This document shows positions 1 to 10,507 of a DNA stretch of 64,000 nucleotides, one piece after another. The position numbers and the translations under genes were made by a program. The notes below the pieces were generated by a model. That model did not search any database and was not told the DNA's origin. It was given only the letters and a program-made list of their open reading frames with translations. Within the stretch, counting starts at the first letter, position 1; every line of letters starts with the position of its first letter. This stretch comes from Candidatus Thiodiazotropha sp. LNASS1 (GTDB lineage: Bacteria > Pseudomonadota > Gammaproteobacteria > Chromatiales > Chromatiaceae), in the NCBI RefSeq assembly GCF_964212655.1, contig NZ_OZ156465.1, forward strand, positions 3,038,001 to 3,102,000, read 5' to 3'.

Positions 1-1302
1 GCCTGCTGCGGCTGGAATCTGTGCCAAACGCCAATAGGGATCACCCTCTTCTGGGGTCTCATGGTAGAGGTAGATCAGGTCGCCGACCGAAAGGACTTCA
101 TGGGTTTGCTTGGGCGCCTTCTTTTTTATGTCGTGATCGACATAGGCACTTGCCCAGGATAGCCCCGGCCATTCGAGTGTTAACCGCTCGCCCTGAGCGG
201 TTAGGGCCTCTGCGCTCTGCTCGCCAATGGCTGTAACGATGGCCTTCTTCATACTTGTGACTTCCGGCAGCTCCTCAAGCAGGGCGATCAGTTCGATATC
301 TTCCTCGATGTCAGCGATATCGTAATGACCGGCAACTCCGCGATAACCGTGGCGCTTGTCATAGGATTGGATAGCTTGCCGAAGGGCGTGATTGGCTGCA
401 GATTGTAGGTGGCTGTCGATAGTTGTGGTGATACTATAACCGCTGGTGTAAGCATCCTGGCCAAAGCGGCTGACCGCCTCCGCTCGGGCCATTTCCGCAA
501 CGTAAGGGGCCTCAACTTCGCTCGGGGTGGTATGGAGCTTGGCGGTTATCGGTGCGGCTTTTGCTGTGTCATACTCGAATTGACTGATATAGTTGAGTTC
601 CCGCATGCGGCCCAGAACGTAATTTCGGCGCACCAATGCCCGTGCCGGGTCGGAAATGGGATTGTAGCGGGATGGGGCTTTGGGGAGCCCTGCGATCATG
701 GCGATTTCAGAAAGCTCAAGTTTTTCTACAGGCCGGCCGTAATAGACTAAGGCAGCTGCACCGACGCCGTATGAACGGTGGCCGAGGTAGATCTTGTTAA
801 GGTAGAGTTTGAGTATCTCCTCTTTGGAGAGCATCCGTTCTATCTTCAGTGCGAGAAATATCTCGTTGAGTTTTCGGGTGTAGGTTTTTTTGCTGCTGAG
901 GAAGAAGTTCCTGGCGACTTGCATGGTGATGGTACTTCCGCCCTGTCTTCGCTCACCCGTGAGCAGAAGCTGTATGGCGGCACGGAGAATGCCTTGGTAG
1001 TCTACGCCGGGATGTTGGAAAAAACGGTCGTCCTCGGCGGCGAGGAAGGCGTTGATCATGATCGGCGGGATTTGATCGAAATCGAGTGGTTCTCGACGTT
1101 TCTCGCCAAACTCAGCAATGAGTAGGTGGTCGTTACTGTAGATTCGTAGGGGGACCTGTAGGCGGACATCTTTGAGTGTTTCAATGGATGGCAGCTTGGG
1201 TTCAAGGTAAAGATAGGCGCCAAAAAGGGTAACGGCACCTATCAATGACAGGCCGAATAAGAAGTAAACGAGGTATCTTAAGAGTCTGTAAAACGACTTC
1301 AT
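1..1302 (-). CDS. mrcA: Penicillin-binding protein 1A, N-terminal part (gene runs off the window)
   Basis: Bifunctional class A PBP that polymerises and cross-links peptidoglycan at the inner membrane. Only the first 434 codons are present; the reading frame is still open at base 1. Seen: one membrane anchor at about residues 8-32, the glycosyltransferase motif EDDRFFQHPG at 90-99 with its catalytic Glu, the second motif RQGGSTITMQ at 119-128, and a third around KLNEIFLALKIE. The transpeptidase domain would lie further along, outside the window. The gene is divergent from pilM, as in many gammaproteobacteria (family knowledge). The start is the ATG whose complement is at 1300-1302, directly before the membrane anchor. 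Confident for class A PBP; PBP1A rather than 1B follows from the motifs and the pilM neighbour. Confidence 0.93.
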   Translation of the reverse strand, partial: MKSFYRLLRYLVYFLFGLSLIGAVTLFGAYLYLEPKLPSIETLKDVRLQVPLRIYSNDHLLIAEFGEKRREPLDFDQIPPIMINAFLAAEDDRFFQHPGVDYQGILRAAIQLLLTGERRQGGSTITMQVARNFFLSSKKTYTRKLNEIFLALKIERMLSKEEILKLYLNKIYLGHRSYGVGAAALVYYGRPVEKLELSEIAMIAGLPKAPSRYNPISDPARALVRRNYVLGRMRELNYISQFEYDTAKAAPITAKLHTTPSEVEAPYVAEMARAEAVSRFGQDAYTSGYSITTTIDSHLQSAANHALRQAIQSYDKRHGYRGVAGHYDIADIEEDIELIALLEELPEVTSMKKAIVTAIGEQSAEALTAQGERLTLEWPGLSWASAYVDHDIKKKAPKQTHEVLSVGDLIYLYHETPEEGDPYWRLAQIPAAAG

Positions 1303-2582
<1,280 letters not shown>

Positions 2583-2583
<1 letters not shown>

Positions 2584-3143
2584 TGGCGCGCATAAATCTA
2601 CTCCCATGGCGTGAAGCGGAGCGCAAAGAGCGCCAGAAGGAATTCGGCTTGATGGTGCTGGCGGGGGCACTGGTAGCTGCCTTTATCGTATTCGGCGTGC
2701 ACCAGCTCATCCAGAGCCAGATCGATGCCCAGAATGCCCGCAACGCCTATTTGCAGAAAGAGATCGCTGCTGTAAAGAAAGAGATCCGTGAAATACAGGA
2801 TCTCGACAAAACCAAGCAAAATCTTCTGGCCAGGATGAATATCATCCAGGAGTTGCAGAGTAGCAGACCGCAAATAGTGCATCTCTTCGATGAGGTTGTA
2901 ACCACGCTTCCTGATGGTGTTTTTCTCGATGAAATCGAACAGAAGGGGAGCAGCGTCACATTTACCGGGCAGGCGCAGTCGAATGCGCGCGTCTCGTCCA
3001 TGATGCGTAATATCGACGACTCTGAATGGCTGGAAAAACCCGCTTTGGTGTTTATCGAGAGTAGAGAGAAGACAGGCACCGGTTACAGCCAGTTTAAGCT
3101 AATGGTGAAGCAAACCTCCCAGAATGCGGAGGTGGAAGAATGA
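2583..3143 (+). CDS. pilN: Type IV pilus assembly protein PilN
   Basis: Inner-membrane protein of the pilus alignment complex. Seen: the N-terminal motif ARINLLPWREAERKER, which binds PilM in the family, then one membrane segment at about residues 22-45, a charged coiled-coil stretch (about 50-85) and a periplasmic ferredoxin-like domain. The 186-residue length is normal. It overlaps pilM by one base and pilO by four bases (ATGA at 3140-3143), as expected for a tightly coupled complex made with PilO and PilP. Confidence 0.96.
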
Positions 3144-3745
3144 GCATTATCGACGATCTCAATGAACTCGATTTCAATAATGTCGGGATTTGGCCAACAC
3201 CGATTAAACTCGTCGTGGTCGTATTGGCAGCAGTATTGGTCTTGGTTGCCGGTTATTATCTGATTGTCGAGGATGATATAGCAAGCTTGGAAGGTGTGCA
3301 GAAAGAAGAGCAGAAACTACGTGCGGATTTCGCCAAAAAACAGAGAAAGGCAGCCAACCTCGATGCTTACCGAAAACAGCTGGAAGAGATGAAACAGTCT
3401 TTCGGTACCATGTTGAGACAGTTGCCGGACAAGACGGAGGTGGCCGAGTTGTTGGTTGATGTGTCCCAGACCGGGCTGGCGTCCGGACTTGAATTCGAGC
3501 TCTTCAAGCCGCTGGATGAGGTACCGAGAGAGTTCTACGCAGAACTGCCGATACAGGTCAAGGTGACTGGACAATATCACGAATTTGGCCATTTTATCAG
3601 TGGGTTGGCTGCTTTGCCGCGAATTGTGACGATTCACGATATCAAGATAAGCAGGACATCTAAAGATGATGCAAACGCCGATCTGCTGCTTGAGGCGACA
3701 GCAAAAACATATCGCTACCTCGATGAAGAGGAAGAAGGTCAATGA
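3140..3745 (+). CDS. pilO: Type IV pilus assembly protein PilO
   Basis: Partner of PilN in the inner-membrane heterodimer that carries the lipoprotein PilP (family knowledge). 201 residues: a short cytoplasmic tail with DLNELDFNNVGIWP, one membrane span at about 22-43, a coiled coil to about residue 90 and a periplasmic domain with the GQYHEFGHFISGLAALPRIV pattern typical of PilO. The start ATG overlaps the pilN stop, and the pilP start overlaps this gene's stop. Confidence 0.96.
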   Translation: MSIIDDLNELDFNNVGIWPTPIKLVVVVLAAVLVLVAGYYLIVEDDIASLEGVQKEEQKLRADFAKKQRKAANLDAYRKQLEEMKQSFGTMLRQLPDKTEVAELLVDVSQTGLASGLEFELFKPLDEVPREFYAELPIQVKVTGQYHEFGHFISGLAALPRIVTIHDIKISRTSKDDANADLLLEATAKTYRYLDEEEEGQ

Positions 3746-4281
3746 GTATGCGTATCCTCAACGACAGAATCCTGGTACTGGTTTCCCTTGTGGCTGCCGC
3801 CGCCCTGTCCGGGTGTGCAAATCCTAATCTTGATGAGTTAAGTGGATTTGTTACAGAGCAAAAATCGAAACCACCGGAACGTATAGAGCCGCTACCCGAG
3901 ATCAAGCAGATAGAGACCTTTATCTACTCAGATACGGGGCGCCGAAATCCGTTTCTTGATGTCTACGGTGAACAGTCTGAAACGGCAAGCGTTGCAGGGA
4001 GTGGGGTCAGGCCCGATTTCAATCGGCGTAAAGAGGAGCTTGAGAGCTATCCGCTGGACTCCATTCGGATGGTTGGAACACTGGAGCAAGTCGGGGCCAC
4101 ATGGGGATTGGTGAAGACCAAGGAAGGGACTGTACACAAGGTTAAAAGCGGCAACTATATGGGCCAAAATCATGGTCGTATCCTGCTGATTTCTGAAGAC
4201 AGAATCGAATTGACTGAGATAGTACAGGATGGTTCTGGTGGGTATATTGAGCGTCAGGCTTCGCTAGCGTTGGCGGAATAG
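3742..4281 (+). CDS. pilP: Type IV pilus lipoprotein PilP
   Basis: Inner-membrane lipoprotein that connects PilN/PilO to the PilQ secretin through its C-terminal domain (family knowledge). Seen: a lipoprotein signal peptide with lipobox LSGC and the lipidated Cys at residue 25, then a disordered linker containing a GRRNPFLD segment, then a beta-rich domain with the VGTLEQVGATWGLVKT pattern. 179 residues, normal. The start overlaps the pilO stop. Confidence 0.96.
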   Translation: MSMRILNDRILVLVSLVAAAALSGCANPNLDELSGFVTEQKSKPPERIEPLPEIKQIETFIYSDTGRRNPFLDVYGEQSETASVAGSGVRPDFNRRKEELESYPLDSIRMVGTLEQVGATWGLVKTKEGTVHKVKSGNYMGQNHGRILLISEDRIELTEIVQDGSGGYIERQASLALAE

Positions 4282-4297
4282 TCAAGAGGAATTCGAG

Positions 4298-6469
4298 ATG
4301 AGGGGTTTGCCAATGGCACTCAGACACAATTGGAAAAGTCATTCAGAAATGAGAGCAGCCAGGAGCATGAGGTTCAACGCCGCTATATTGCTCTTGACCC
4401 TATGGTGCGCACCGCTGATTGCTTATGCTGAGGCATCTCTCAAATCCATAGAGTTCTCAGCGCTGCCCGGTGACAGGGTTCAAATCTCATTGGGTCTGTC
4501 CGCACCAGTCGATGATCCGGTCAGTTTCACGACTGAAAATCCGGCAAGAATCTCGCTCGACTTCACCGGTGTCAGCAACGACCTGGGATATAAAACCAAG
4601 GTTATCGGTGTGGGGCCTGCTCACAGCATTACCGCATTACAGGCGGGTAATCGGACCAGGGTCGTTATCAATCTCACTTCACTGGTGGGATATAACACGG
4701 AGGTGCAGGGTTCGGATGTACTGATCACTCTCGATGTGAGCAACAAGGGGATCGGATCGGCTCCGGTCTCAAAAGCTCCCTCATCTGTCATGTCATCCAG
4801 CGGTGGTACATCGGAGATTCGTACCGACGGTTACAGCATCACCAATATCGATTTTCGACGGGGTGAAGCGGGCGAAGGGCGGGTGATGGTCACATTGACC
4901 AATCCCTCAACGCCGGTGGATGTTCGGGAAGAGAGCGGCAAGATCGTTGTCGAGGCCTTCAAGACCGATATCGATGCCTCCCTGGTGCAATCCCTGGATG
5001 TCATGGATTTCGCCACACCGATTACCAAGGTAGAGACCAAGCCGGTTGGGGAAAACGTAAGGATCGAGATTTCACCGACCGGTGAGTATGATTACCTGGC
5101 ATATCAGGCCAACGAGGTGTTTACCGTTGAAGTAAGATCGCTGACGCGTCAGGAAAAAGAGGCGCTGCAAAAAGAGCGCCTGATATTTACGGGCGAGCGG
5201 CTGTCGCTCAACTTCCAGGATATTGAAGTCCGTGCTGTCTTGCAGTTGCTGGCTGACTTTACCGGTTTGAACCTTGTGACCAGCGACACTGTCGGAGGCC
5301 GAATAACCCTGCGCTTGAAAAATGTTCCCTGGGATCAAGCACTCGATATCATCTTGAAGTCCAAAGGCCTGACCAAGCGACAAATTGACAATGTGATCAT
5401 GGTGGCGCCGACGGAAGAGGTGGCGGCGCGGGAGCAATTGGAGCTCGAATCACAACAGAAAATCGAGGAGTTGGCGCCGTTGCGTTCCGATTTCATTCAG
5501 GTCAATTACGCTAAGGCTGAGGATCTTGCGGCACTGCTAAAAGCTGAGGAAAACCGTCTGTTGTCAGAGCGCGGTAATGTTACTGTTGACGTTCGCACGA
5601 ATACCTTGCTTGTCCAGGATACAGTAGCCAAACTCGAAGATATCAGGCGCCTGTTGCAGCGACTCGATATTCCTGTAAGACAGGTACTTATTGAGTCGAG
5701 AATAGTGATTGCCAATAACGATTTTGCAAAGGACCTGGGTGTAAGATTCGGCGCCAATTTTGATGGGTCGTTTGGCGATAACTTTACCCTCACGGCAGGT
5801 GCATTGCCCGGGCACATCGATAATACCTTCGGTATTGCTCCTGGAATAGAAATTAACAGTGACGGGGAGAATCAAGAGGGATTGATGGTCAATTTACCTG
5901 TTACCTCACCATCAGGTGGATTGAATTTCCTGGTGGGTAAAGTAGGTACCTATCTGCTTCAGCTCGAGCTGACCGCCATGCAGACAGAGGGCCGGGGTGA
6001 GTTGGTATCAAGTCCACGGGTAATTACTTCGGATCAAACTCAAGCCACGATAAAACAAGGTGTTGAAATCCCTTATCAGGAAGCGACATCCAGCGGTGCA
6101 ACAAAGATAGCGTTTAAAGAGGCTCTGCTTAAACTTGATGTAACTCCCCATATCACACCGGATGACAGGGTTAGAATGGATCTGGTTATTAATAAAGACA
6201 ACCCAGATTTTTCCAGGGCTGTTTTGGGTGTTCCTCCCATCGATACCAGGGAGATTGAGACGACTGTATTGGTGGACAATGGTGAAACTGTCGTGCTGGG
6301 TGGTGTTTTCGAAAGAAATAAAACGAATAATATGGAAAAGGTCCCGTTCTTTGGGGATATTCCTTATGCAGGCGTCCTTTTCAGGCGGAATGAAAGGGTG
6401 GATAACAACAATGAGCTGTTGATATTCGTTACACCGAAGATCCTCAAGGAGACATTGACAGTTCGTTGA
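4298..6469 (+). CDS. pilQ: Type IV pilus secretin PilQ
   Basis: Outer-membrane channel through which the pilus fibre passes. The 723-residue product carries two AMIN domains (about 50-290) that bind peptidoglycan, an STN/N0 domain starting at LSLNFQDIEVRAVLQLLADF, an N1 domain, and a C-terminal secretin domain ending with the VVLGGVFERN and LLIFVTP motifs. An AGAGGA ribosome-binding site precedes the ATG at 4298; another in-frame ATG at 4367 sits directly before the hydrophobic signal peptide, so the true start could be later. Last gene of the pil operon, followed by a strong terminator. Confidence 0.97.
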   Translation: MRGLPMALRHNWKSHSEMRAARSMRFNAAILLLTLWCAPLIAYAEASLKSIEFSALPGDRVQISLGLSAPVDDPVSFTTENPARISLDFTGVSNDLGYKTKVIGVGPAHSITALQAGNRTRVVINLTSLVGYNTEVQGSDVLITLDVSNKGIGSAPVSKAPSSVMSSSGGTSEIRTDGYSITNIDFRRGEAGEGRVMVTLTNPSTPVDVREESGKIVVEAFKTDIDASLVQSLDVMDFATPITKVETKPVGENVRIEISPTGEYDYLAYQANEVFTVEVRSLTRQEKEALQKERLIFTGERLSLNFQDIEVRAVLQLLADFTGLNLVTSDTVGGRITLRLKNVPWDQALDIILKSKGLTKRQIDNVIMVAPTEEVAAREQLELESQQKIEELAPLRSDFIQVNYAKAEDLAALLKAEENRLLSERGNVTVDVRTNTLLVQDTVAKLEDIRRLLQRLDIPVRQVLIESRIVIANNDFAKDLGVRFGANFDGSFGDNFTLTAGALPGHIDNTFGIAPGIEINSDGENQEGLMVNLPVTSPSGGLNFLVGKVGTYLLQLELTAMQTEGRGELVSSPRVITSDQTQATIKQGVEIPYQEATSSGATKIAFKEALLKLDVTPHITPDDRVRMDLVINKDNPDFSRAVLGVPPIDTREIETTVLVDNGETVVLGGVFERNKTNNMEKVPFFGDIPYAGVLFRRNERVDNNNELLIFVTPKILKETLTVR

Positions 6470-6491
6470 TAGTCTTTCGAAATCAATCAAC

Positions 6492-6519
6492 AAGGCGCAC
6501 CAGACGGTGCGCCTTTTTT
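6492..6519 (+). terminator. Rho-independent terminator of the pilMNOPQ operon
   Basis: A perfect 10-bp stem (AAGGCGCACC at 6492-6501, GGTGCGCCTT at 6506-6515) with a 4-base loop AGAC and a run of T. It lies 23 bases after the pilQ stop and separates pilQ from aroK, so aroK needs its own promoter in 6520-6716. No clear promoter hexamers were recognised there. Confidence 0.93.
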
Positions 6520-6716
6520 GTTTGGAGTAATTGTAACTGTTTGAGATACTTCGCTATATATTCAATGTTTCCCGTCGCCTGGAAGACTTGAATGCATACA
6601 CTTTGTTGGGTTGTGTTCGACGAGATAAAAGAGAAGAGTGCAATGCAGCTCTCCTGAACATGAGAAAATGTGTTTTAAAGCGGTCTTATAGCGTTGCAGT
6701 CTGCGTCGGGTAAACT

Positions 6717-7238
6717 ATGCGTATACAAAATCTCTTTCTAATCGGTCCAATGGGTGCAGGCAAAACCACTGTGGGCAGACAGCTTGCAGAGTTTTTTCAT
6801 AAGGATTTTGTCGATTCCGACCATGAGATTCAGCGCAGAACCGGTGTCGATATCCCAACGATTTTTGAATTTGAGGGGGAGAGCGGATTTCGTCAACGGG
6901 AGAGTGCCGTGATCGATGAATTGACTGCGCGAGAGGGGATTGTGTTGGCTACGGGTGGCGGTGTTATCATGCGAGAACAGAATCGCAAGCTGCTTTCGGC
7001 TCGTGGTTTTGTAGTCTATTTGCACTGCTCGGTCCGTCAGCAATACGAGCGTACCCATAGAGATAAAAACAGGCCGTTGCTGAGTACTCCCGATCCTAAG
7101 GGCAGGCTAAATGAGCTGATGGCAGTGCGGGATCCGCTCTACAGAGAGACAGCTGACATTATCGTCAGTACCGAAGGGCGAAATACACAATCGGTTGTTC
7201 AGGATATCCGCAAGCTGATTGAAAAGATGAAGCATTGA
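6717..7238 (+). CDS. aroK: Shikimate kinase
   Basis: Phosphorylates shikimate to shikimate-3-phosphate in aromatic amino acid synthesis. Seen: the Walker A loop GPMGAGKT at residues 10-17, the shikimate-binding [11 protein letters not shown] segment near residue 33, [10 protein letters not shown], and the GGG loop in LATGGGV. 173 residues, normal for AroK. It heads aroK-aroB-damX, the conserved gammaproteobacterial order; only 22 bases separate it from aroB. Confidence 0.97.
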   Translation: MRIQNLFLIGPMGAGKTTVGRQLAEFFHKDFVDSDHEIQRRTGVDIPTIFEFEGESGFRQRESAVIDELTAREGIVLATGGGVIMREQNRKLLSARGFVVYLHCSVRQQYERTHRDKNRPLLSTPDPKGRLNELMAVRDPLYRETADIIVSTEGRNTQSVVQDIRKLIEKMKH

Positions 7239-7260
7239 AGTCAAAGATAGGGTTAATGAA

Positions 7261-8352
7261 TTGAGTAAATGCGAATGTAAAATGGAGGTGGATCTTGGCG
7301 AAAGAAGCTATCCGATTTTTGTCGGTGAGGGGATCTATGCCGATGCAAGCTATTACAGGAAATATATCTCGGGCAGCCAGGTTATGGTCGTCACCAATGA
7401 AACAATTGCCCCGATCTACCTGGATAAGACAACAGAAGCCCTGTCAGACTACGAAATAAAGACCTGCATACTGCCTGATGGAGAGGAGTTCAAAACACTT
7501 GAGATACTTAACCGGATTTATACCGCTCTTTTAAAAGGGCATTTTACGAGAAAATCCACTTTGGTTGCCCTCGGCGGTGGCGTGATTGGCGATATGACCG
7601 GTTTCGCTGCTGCGACTTATCAGCGTGGCGTGGATTTTATTCAAGTTCCCACCACGCTGCTATCACAGGTCGATTCATCCGTCGGCGGCAAAACTGGTGT
7701 CAACCACCTCCTCGGCAAGAACATGATCGGTGCGTTCTACCAACCACAACTGGTGCTGGCGGATACTTCAACCCTGAATACGCTGGATGACAGGCAACTC
7801 TCATCAGGTCTGGCTGAGGTGATCAAATACGGTTTAATCGTCGATGCCGAGTTTTTTATCTGGCTTGAGGAGAACATGGATGCCTTGCTTGCCCGTGATC
7901 CGGGGTCCCTTGCCTATGCCATTGAAAGATCCTGCAGGTGCAAAGCGGATGTTGTTGAGGCCGATGAGAAAGAAGCGGGACAACGTGCTTTACTCAATTT
8001 AGGACACACGTTTGGCCATGCCATAGAAACAGGTATGGGCTATGGTGAGTGGTTGCACGGCGAAGCTGTTGCTACAGGTATGTGTATGGCGGCGGACCTG
8101 TCGAGGCGAGAGGGGTGGATATCGGAGCAATCCTGCGATCGAATTTACCGATTGATAGAAAGGGCTAAACTTCCAATAGTGCCACCCGTTGAACTCTCGG
8201 TTGATCGGTTTCTTGAATTGATGGCAGTCGATAAAAAAGTATTGGATGGTCGTCTGCGACTGGTGCTCTTGAAAGAGATCGGCAGCTCTTTGGTAACGGA
8301 TGATTTTAAGATGCATAATCTGAATGAAACCTTGTCTCAATACGGTAGTTGA
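7261..8352 (+). CDS. aroB: 3-dehydroquinate synthase
   Basis: NAD- and divalent-metal-dependent enzyme converting DAHP to 3-dehydroquinate. Seen: the DGEEFKTLE segment, the glycine-rich [19 protein letters not shown] core, the [20 protein letters not shown] active-site stretch and HTFGHAIE with metal-binding His. 363 residues, normal. Start: TTG at 7261 has AGGG about 8 bases upstream; an in-frame ATG at 7282 gives [12 protein letters not shown], closer to where family members begin but without a visible ribosome-binding site. The choice is open. Confidence 0.96.
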   Translation: MSKCECKMEVDLGERSYPIFVGEGIYADASYYRKYISGSQVMVVTNETIAPIYLDKTTEALSDYEIKTCILPDGEEFKTLEILNRIYTALLKGHFTRKSTLVALGGGVIGDMTGFAAATYQRGVDFIQVPTTLLSQVDSSVGGKTGVNHLLGKNMIGAFYQPQLVLADTSTLNTLDDRQLSSGLAEVIKYGLIVDAEFFIWLEENMDALLARDPGSLAYAIERSCRCKADVVEADEKEAGQRALLNLGHTFGHAIETGMGYGEWLHGEAVATGMCMAADLSRREGWISEQSCDRIYRLIERAKLPIVPPVELSVDRFLELMAVDKKVLDGRLRLVLLKEIGSSLVTDDFKMHNLNETLSQYGS

Positions 8353-8378
8353 TAGCCTCTTCAAGGGGGATTTCTGGC

Positions 8379-10085
8379 ATGTCTGACGCCAATGATTTTT
8401 TTTCCACAACGGAAGTGAGCGCACGCCTTGATCTGGTGCGTCATTTGATAGAGAACAGTGAGTTGGTTCCGCTGGTCAGAGGACCATCCGGTATCGGTAA
8501 GACGTTACTTGCCACGAGGCTCCAGCAGTTGGCGCCGGATAACTGGTCAGTGTGCCATTTTGATGCCGACCCCACCATGCAGCCAGAACGCTTGTTGGCA
8601 ACCATCGCTCGATGTAGCGGATTGCCTGATATCGCCGGCGAATTACTGCAACGACTCGTGGACAGGTTTGGAATATTGCGGAAGCGGGGGCGGATTCCTG
8701 TACTGCTCGTGGATGACGCACATATGTTGCCGCCAACAAGCCTGATTACATTGCTGCGTCTTTTCGAAAGACAACTGGACGGGGTACGTCTGGTCAGTAT
8801 TGTGTTGTTTGCTGATGAACAGATTGACCTGCTCCTTTCGACCCCTCAATTACAGGTTATGTCGCCCCAGGCTATCCAGGTCATCGACCTGCCGGTGATG
8901 ACGCGCCAGGAGGCGGCGGCCTATATGCAGTTTCTTCTTAAGAATGAAGGTCTCTCGGAGAATCTGGCCTTGGATGAGGTTAAATTGAACCGAATATACA
9001 GGGAGACAAAGGGTAATCCCGGCCTGCTGGCCTCCGCAATCCTCAATGCAGTGGGTGAAAGTGGCAATGAAGAGAGAGAGGGTTCCTATTTAAGCGGTTA
9101 TAAAAAGCAGTTACTTATCGGTGGCCTACCACTGTTGGTTGTTGTGCTGCTGTTCATTTGGCTGATCTCTTCTCTTATTGAGCCTGAATCCGAGACGCCC
9201 CCTGCCAGACAGGTTGAGAATAGGATCGAGCCGCTGCCCGCTCCTGCAGCACTGCCTCAGTCGGAGGCACAGATGCCTGAGGTGACTCAAACAGAAGCGG
9301 CCCCCGCCCCGGTGACGGAGAGCGCAGTCGCACAAAACCTGGATGTGAAGTCTCAAGCCCCCGAAAAGACGATTGAATCAAATGAGGAATCGGTAACCAC
9401 CGCCAAGCTGGATGTTGTAACCGACTCAGTGGTGGAAAACAGCGCATCACCATCCGCCGTTCCTGTACTGCAGGAGAGCACCACAAGCGAAAACAGGGAT
9501 GAGTTCGCTGCAGTGCAGGGAATAAAAGAAGCGCCTGCAGAAATAGAAGTTGAATCAGTGCAGTTGGCAAAATCGGATCAACCTATCGTGACTGATACGA
9601 TTGAAATTAGTGACATGCAACAACAATCTGAGACGGCCGGTAGTCAGCCTGTTGATGAAATCAACTCCCAGCCAGTTGCAGAGGGACGGATTACAGATAA
9701 AGGAGATGAGTCCAAAACATCAGTGGAACCCCCTATAGCAGCGGTCGAGGAGATGGTTGAGCCTTCGGGGCCAGCGGAAAAGGCGGGCGGGGATGCTGCC
9801 ACAGTATGGGTTATGTCGCGTTCTCCCGATAACTATACGTTACAGTTGATAGCGGTTGAAAACCTGGCATCATTGAAACGCTATATCGATACAAACAGTC
9901 TTACTGGTAAGACCCATACTCTTCAGATGACCCGAAATGGGAAGCCCTTGTATGCACTATTATGGGGCGAGTTTCCGGATCGTGAGAGTGCGCAAAAAGC
10001 TGTTTCTGAATTGCCGTCAAGGGTTCAGAAAACAGGTGTATGGGCGCGTAGCTTTGCATCACTGAAACAGTCAATGGCCCAATGA
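8379..10085 (+). CDS. damX: DamX-like protein: AAA ATPase domain, membrane anchor, SPOR domain
   Basis: Division-site protein family. The 568-residue product has an N-terminal ExeA-like AAA domain (Walker A GPSGIGKT at 35-42, Walker B LLVDDAH), one membrane span at about 253-275, a long acidic Pro/Ala/Glu/Ser-rich linker, and a C-terminal SPOR domain (about 480-560, with YTLQLIAVENLASLKRYI) that binds denuded septal glycan in the family. E. coli DamX lacks an intact ATPase, whereas here the P-loop looks complete. Start: the ATG at 8379 follows AAGGGGGA with 8-base spacing; the longer frame from 8349 would begin inside aroB. Third gene after aroB, as expected. Confidence 0.9.
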   Translation: MSDANDFFSTTEVSARLDLVRHLIENSELVPLVRGPSGIGKTLLATRLQQLAPDNWSVCHFDADPTMQPERLLATIARCSGLPDIAGELLQRLVDRFGILRKRGRIPVLLVDDAHMLPPTSLITLLRLFERQLDGVRLVSIVLFADEQIDLLLSTPQLQVMSPQAIQVIDLPVMTRQEAAAYMQFLLKNEGLSENLALDEVKLNRIYRETKGNPGLLASAILNAVGESGNEEREGSYLSGYKKQLLIGGLPLLVVVLLFIWLISSLIEPESETPPARQVENRIEPLPAPAALPQSEAQMPEVTQTEAAPAPVTESAVAQNLDVKSQAPEKTIESNEESVTTAKLDVVTDSVVENSASPSAVPVLQESTTSENRDEFAAVQGIKEAPAEIEVESVQLAKSDQPIVTDTIEISDMQQQSETAGSQPVDEINSQPVAEGRITDKGDESKTSVEPPIAAVEEMVEPSGPAEKAGGDAATVWVMSRSPDNYTLQLIAVENLASLKRYIDTNSLTGKTHTLQMTRNGKPLYALLWGEFPDRESAQKAVSELPSRVQKTGVWARSFASLKQSMAQ

Positions 10086-10507
10086 TTATATGATTTAGGT
10101 TCGTATTTTTATCCAGTTAAGTTTTTTTTGCTGTGTCTTGAACACCACTGTTACTAAGTCCCGCCAATTGTGTGTGATTTTAACTGATTGATATTAATGA
10201 AATTATATGCAAGTTTGGCGGTCTTGGTGATTTAGGTTGATTGTGATACGCCTGGATCGATCCTTTAATGGGCGTGATCCGATTCAGAACTAGCTTGAGA
10301 GGAGATTCTCAAGTATCCTACGATGTTCTGTGTCTTCGAGTGCTTCGACCGCGACTGCTCCACACTCCTTCAGAGCCTATGACCGGTCGAGGCCACTTGA
10401 TGTAAGCCAGCGACCTGACGGGTTGCTGTGTACTCCTTGATCAGGTTATTGCATAACCCTCGGTGCGGTGTCAGCCAAACTGGGGCGTGCTAAATGAGGT
10501 TTGCGTA
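10086..10507. other. Gene-free spacer between damX and gltB
   Basis: 422 bases. It holds a T8 run near 10126 and a perfect 7-bp inverted repeat CTTGAGA/TCTCAAG (10294-10300 and 10307-10313) without a following T-run. No credible small gene, tRNA or sigma-54 element was recognised. It presumably carries the gltBD promoter. Confidence 0.5.

Noticed and set aside
10294-10313. 7-bp inverted repeat before gltB as a terminator or attenuator
   Set aside because: No T-run and no leader peptide; too short to interpret.
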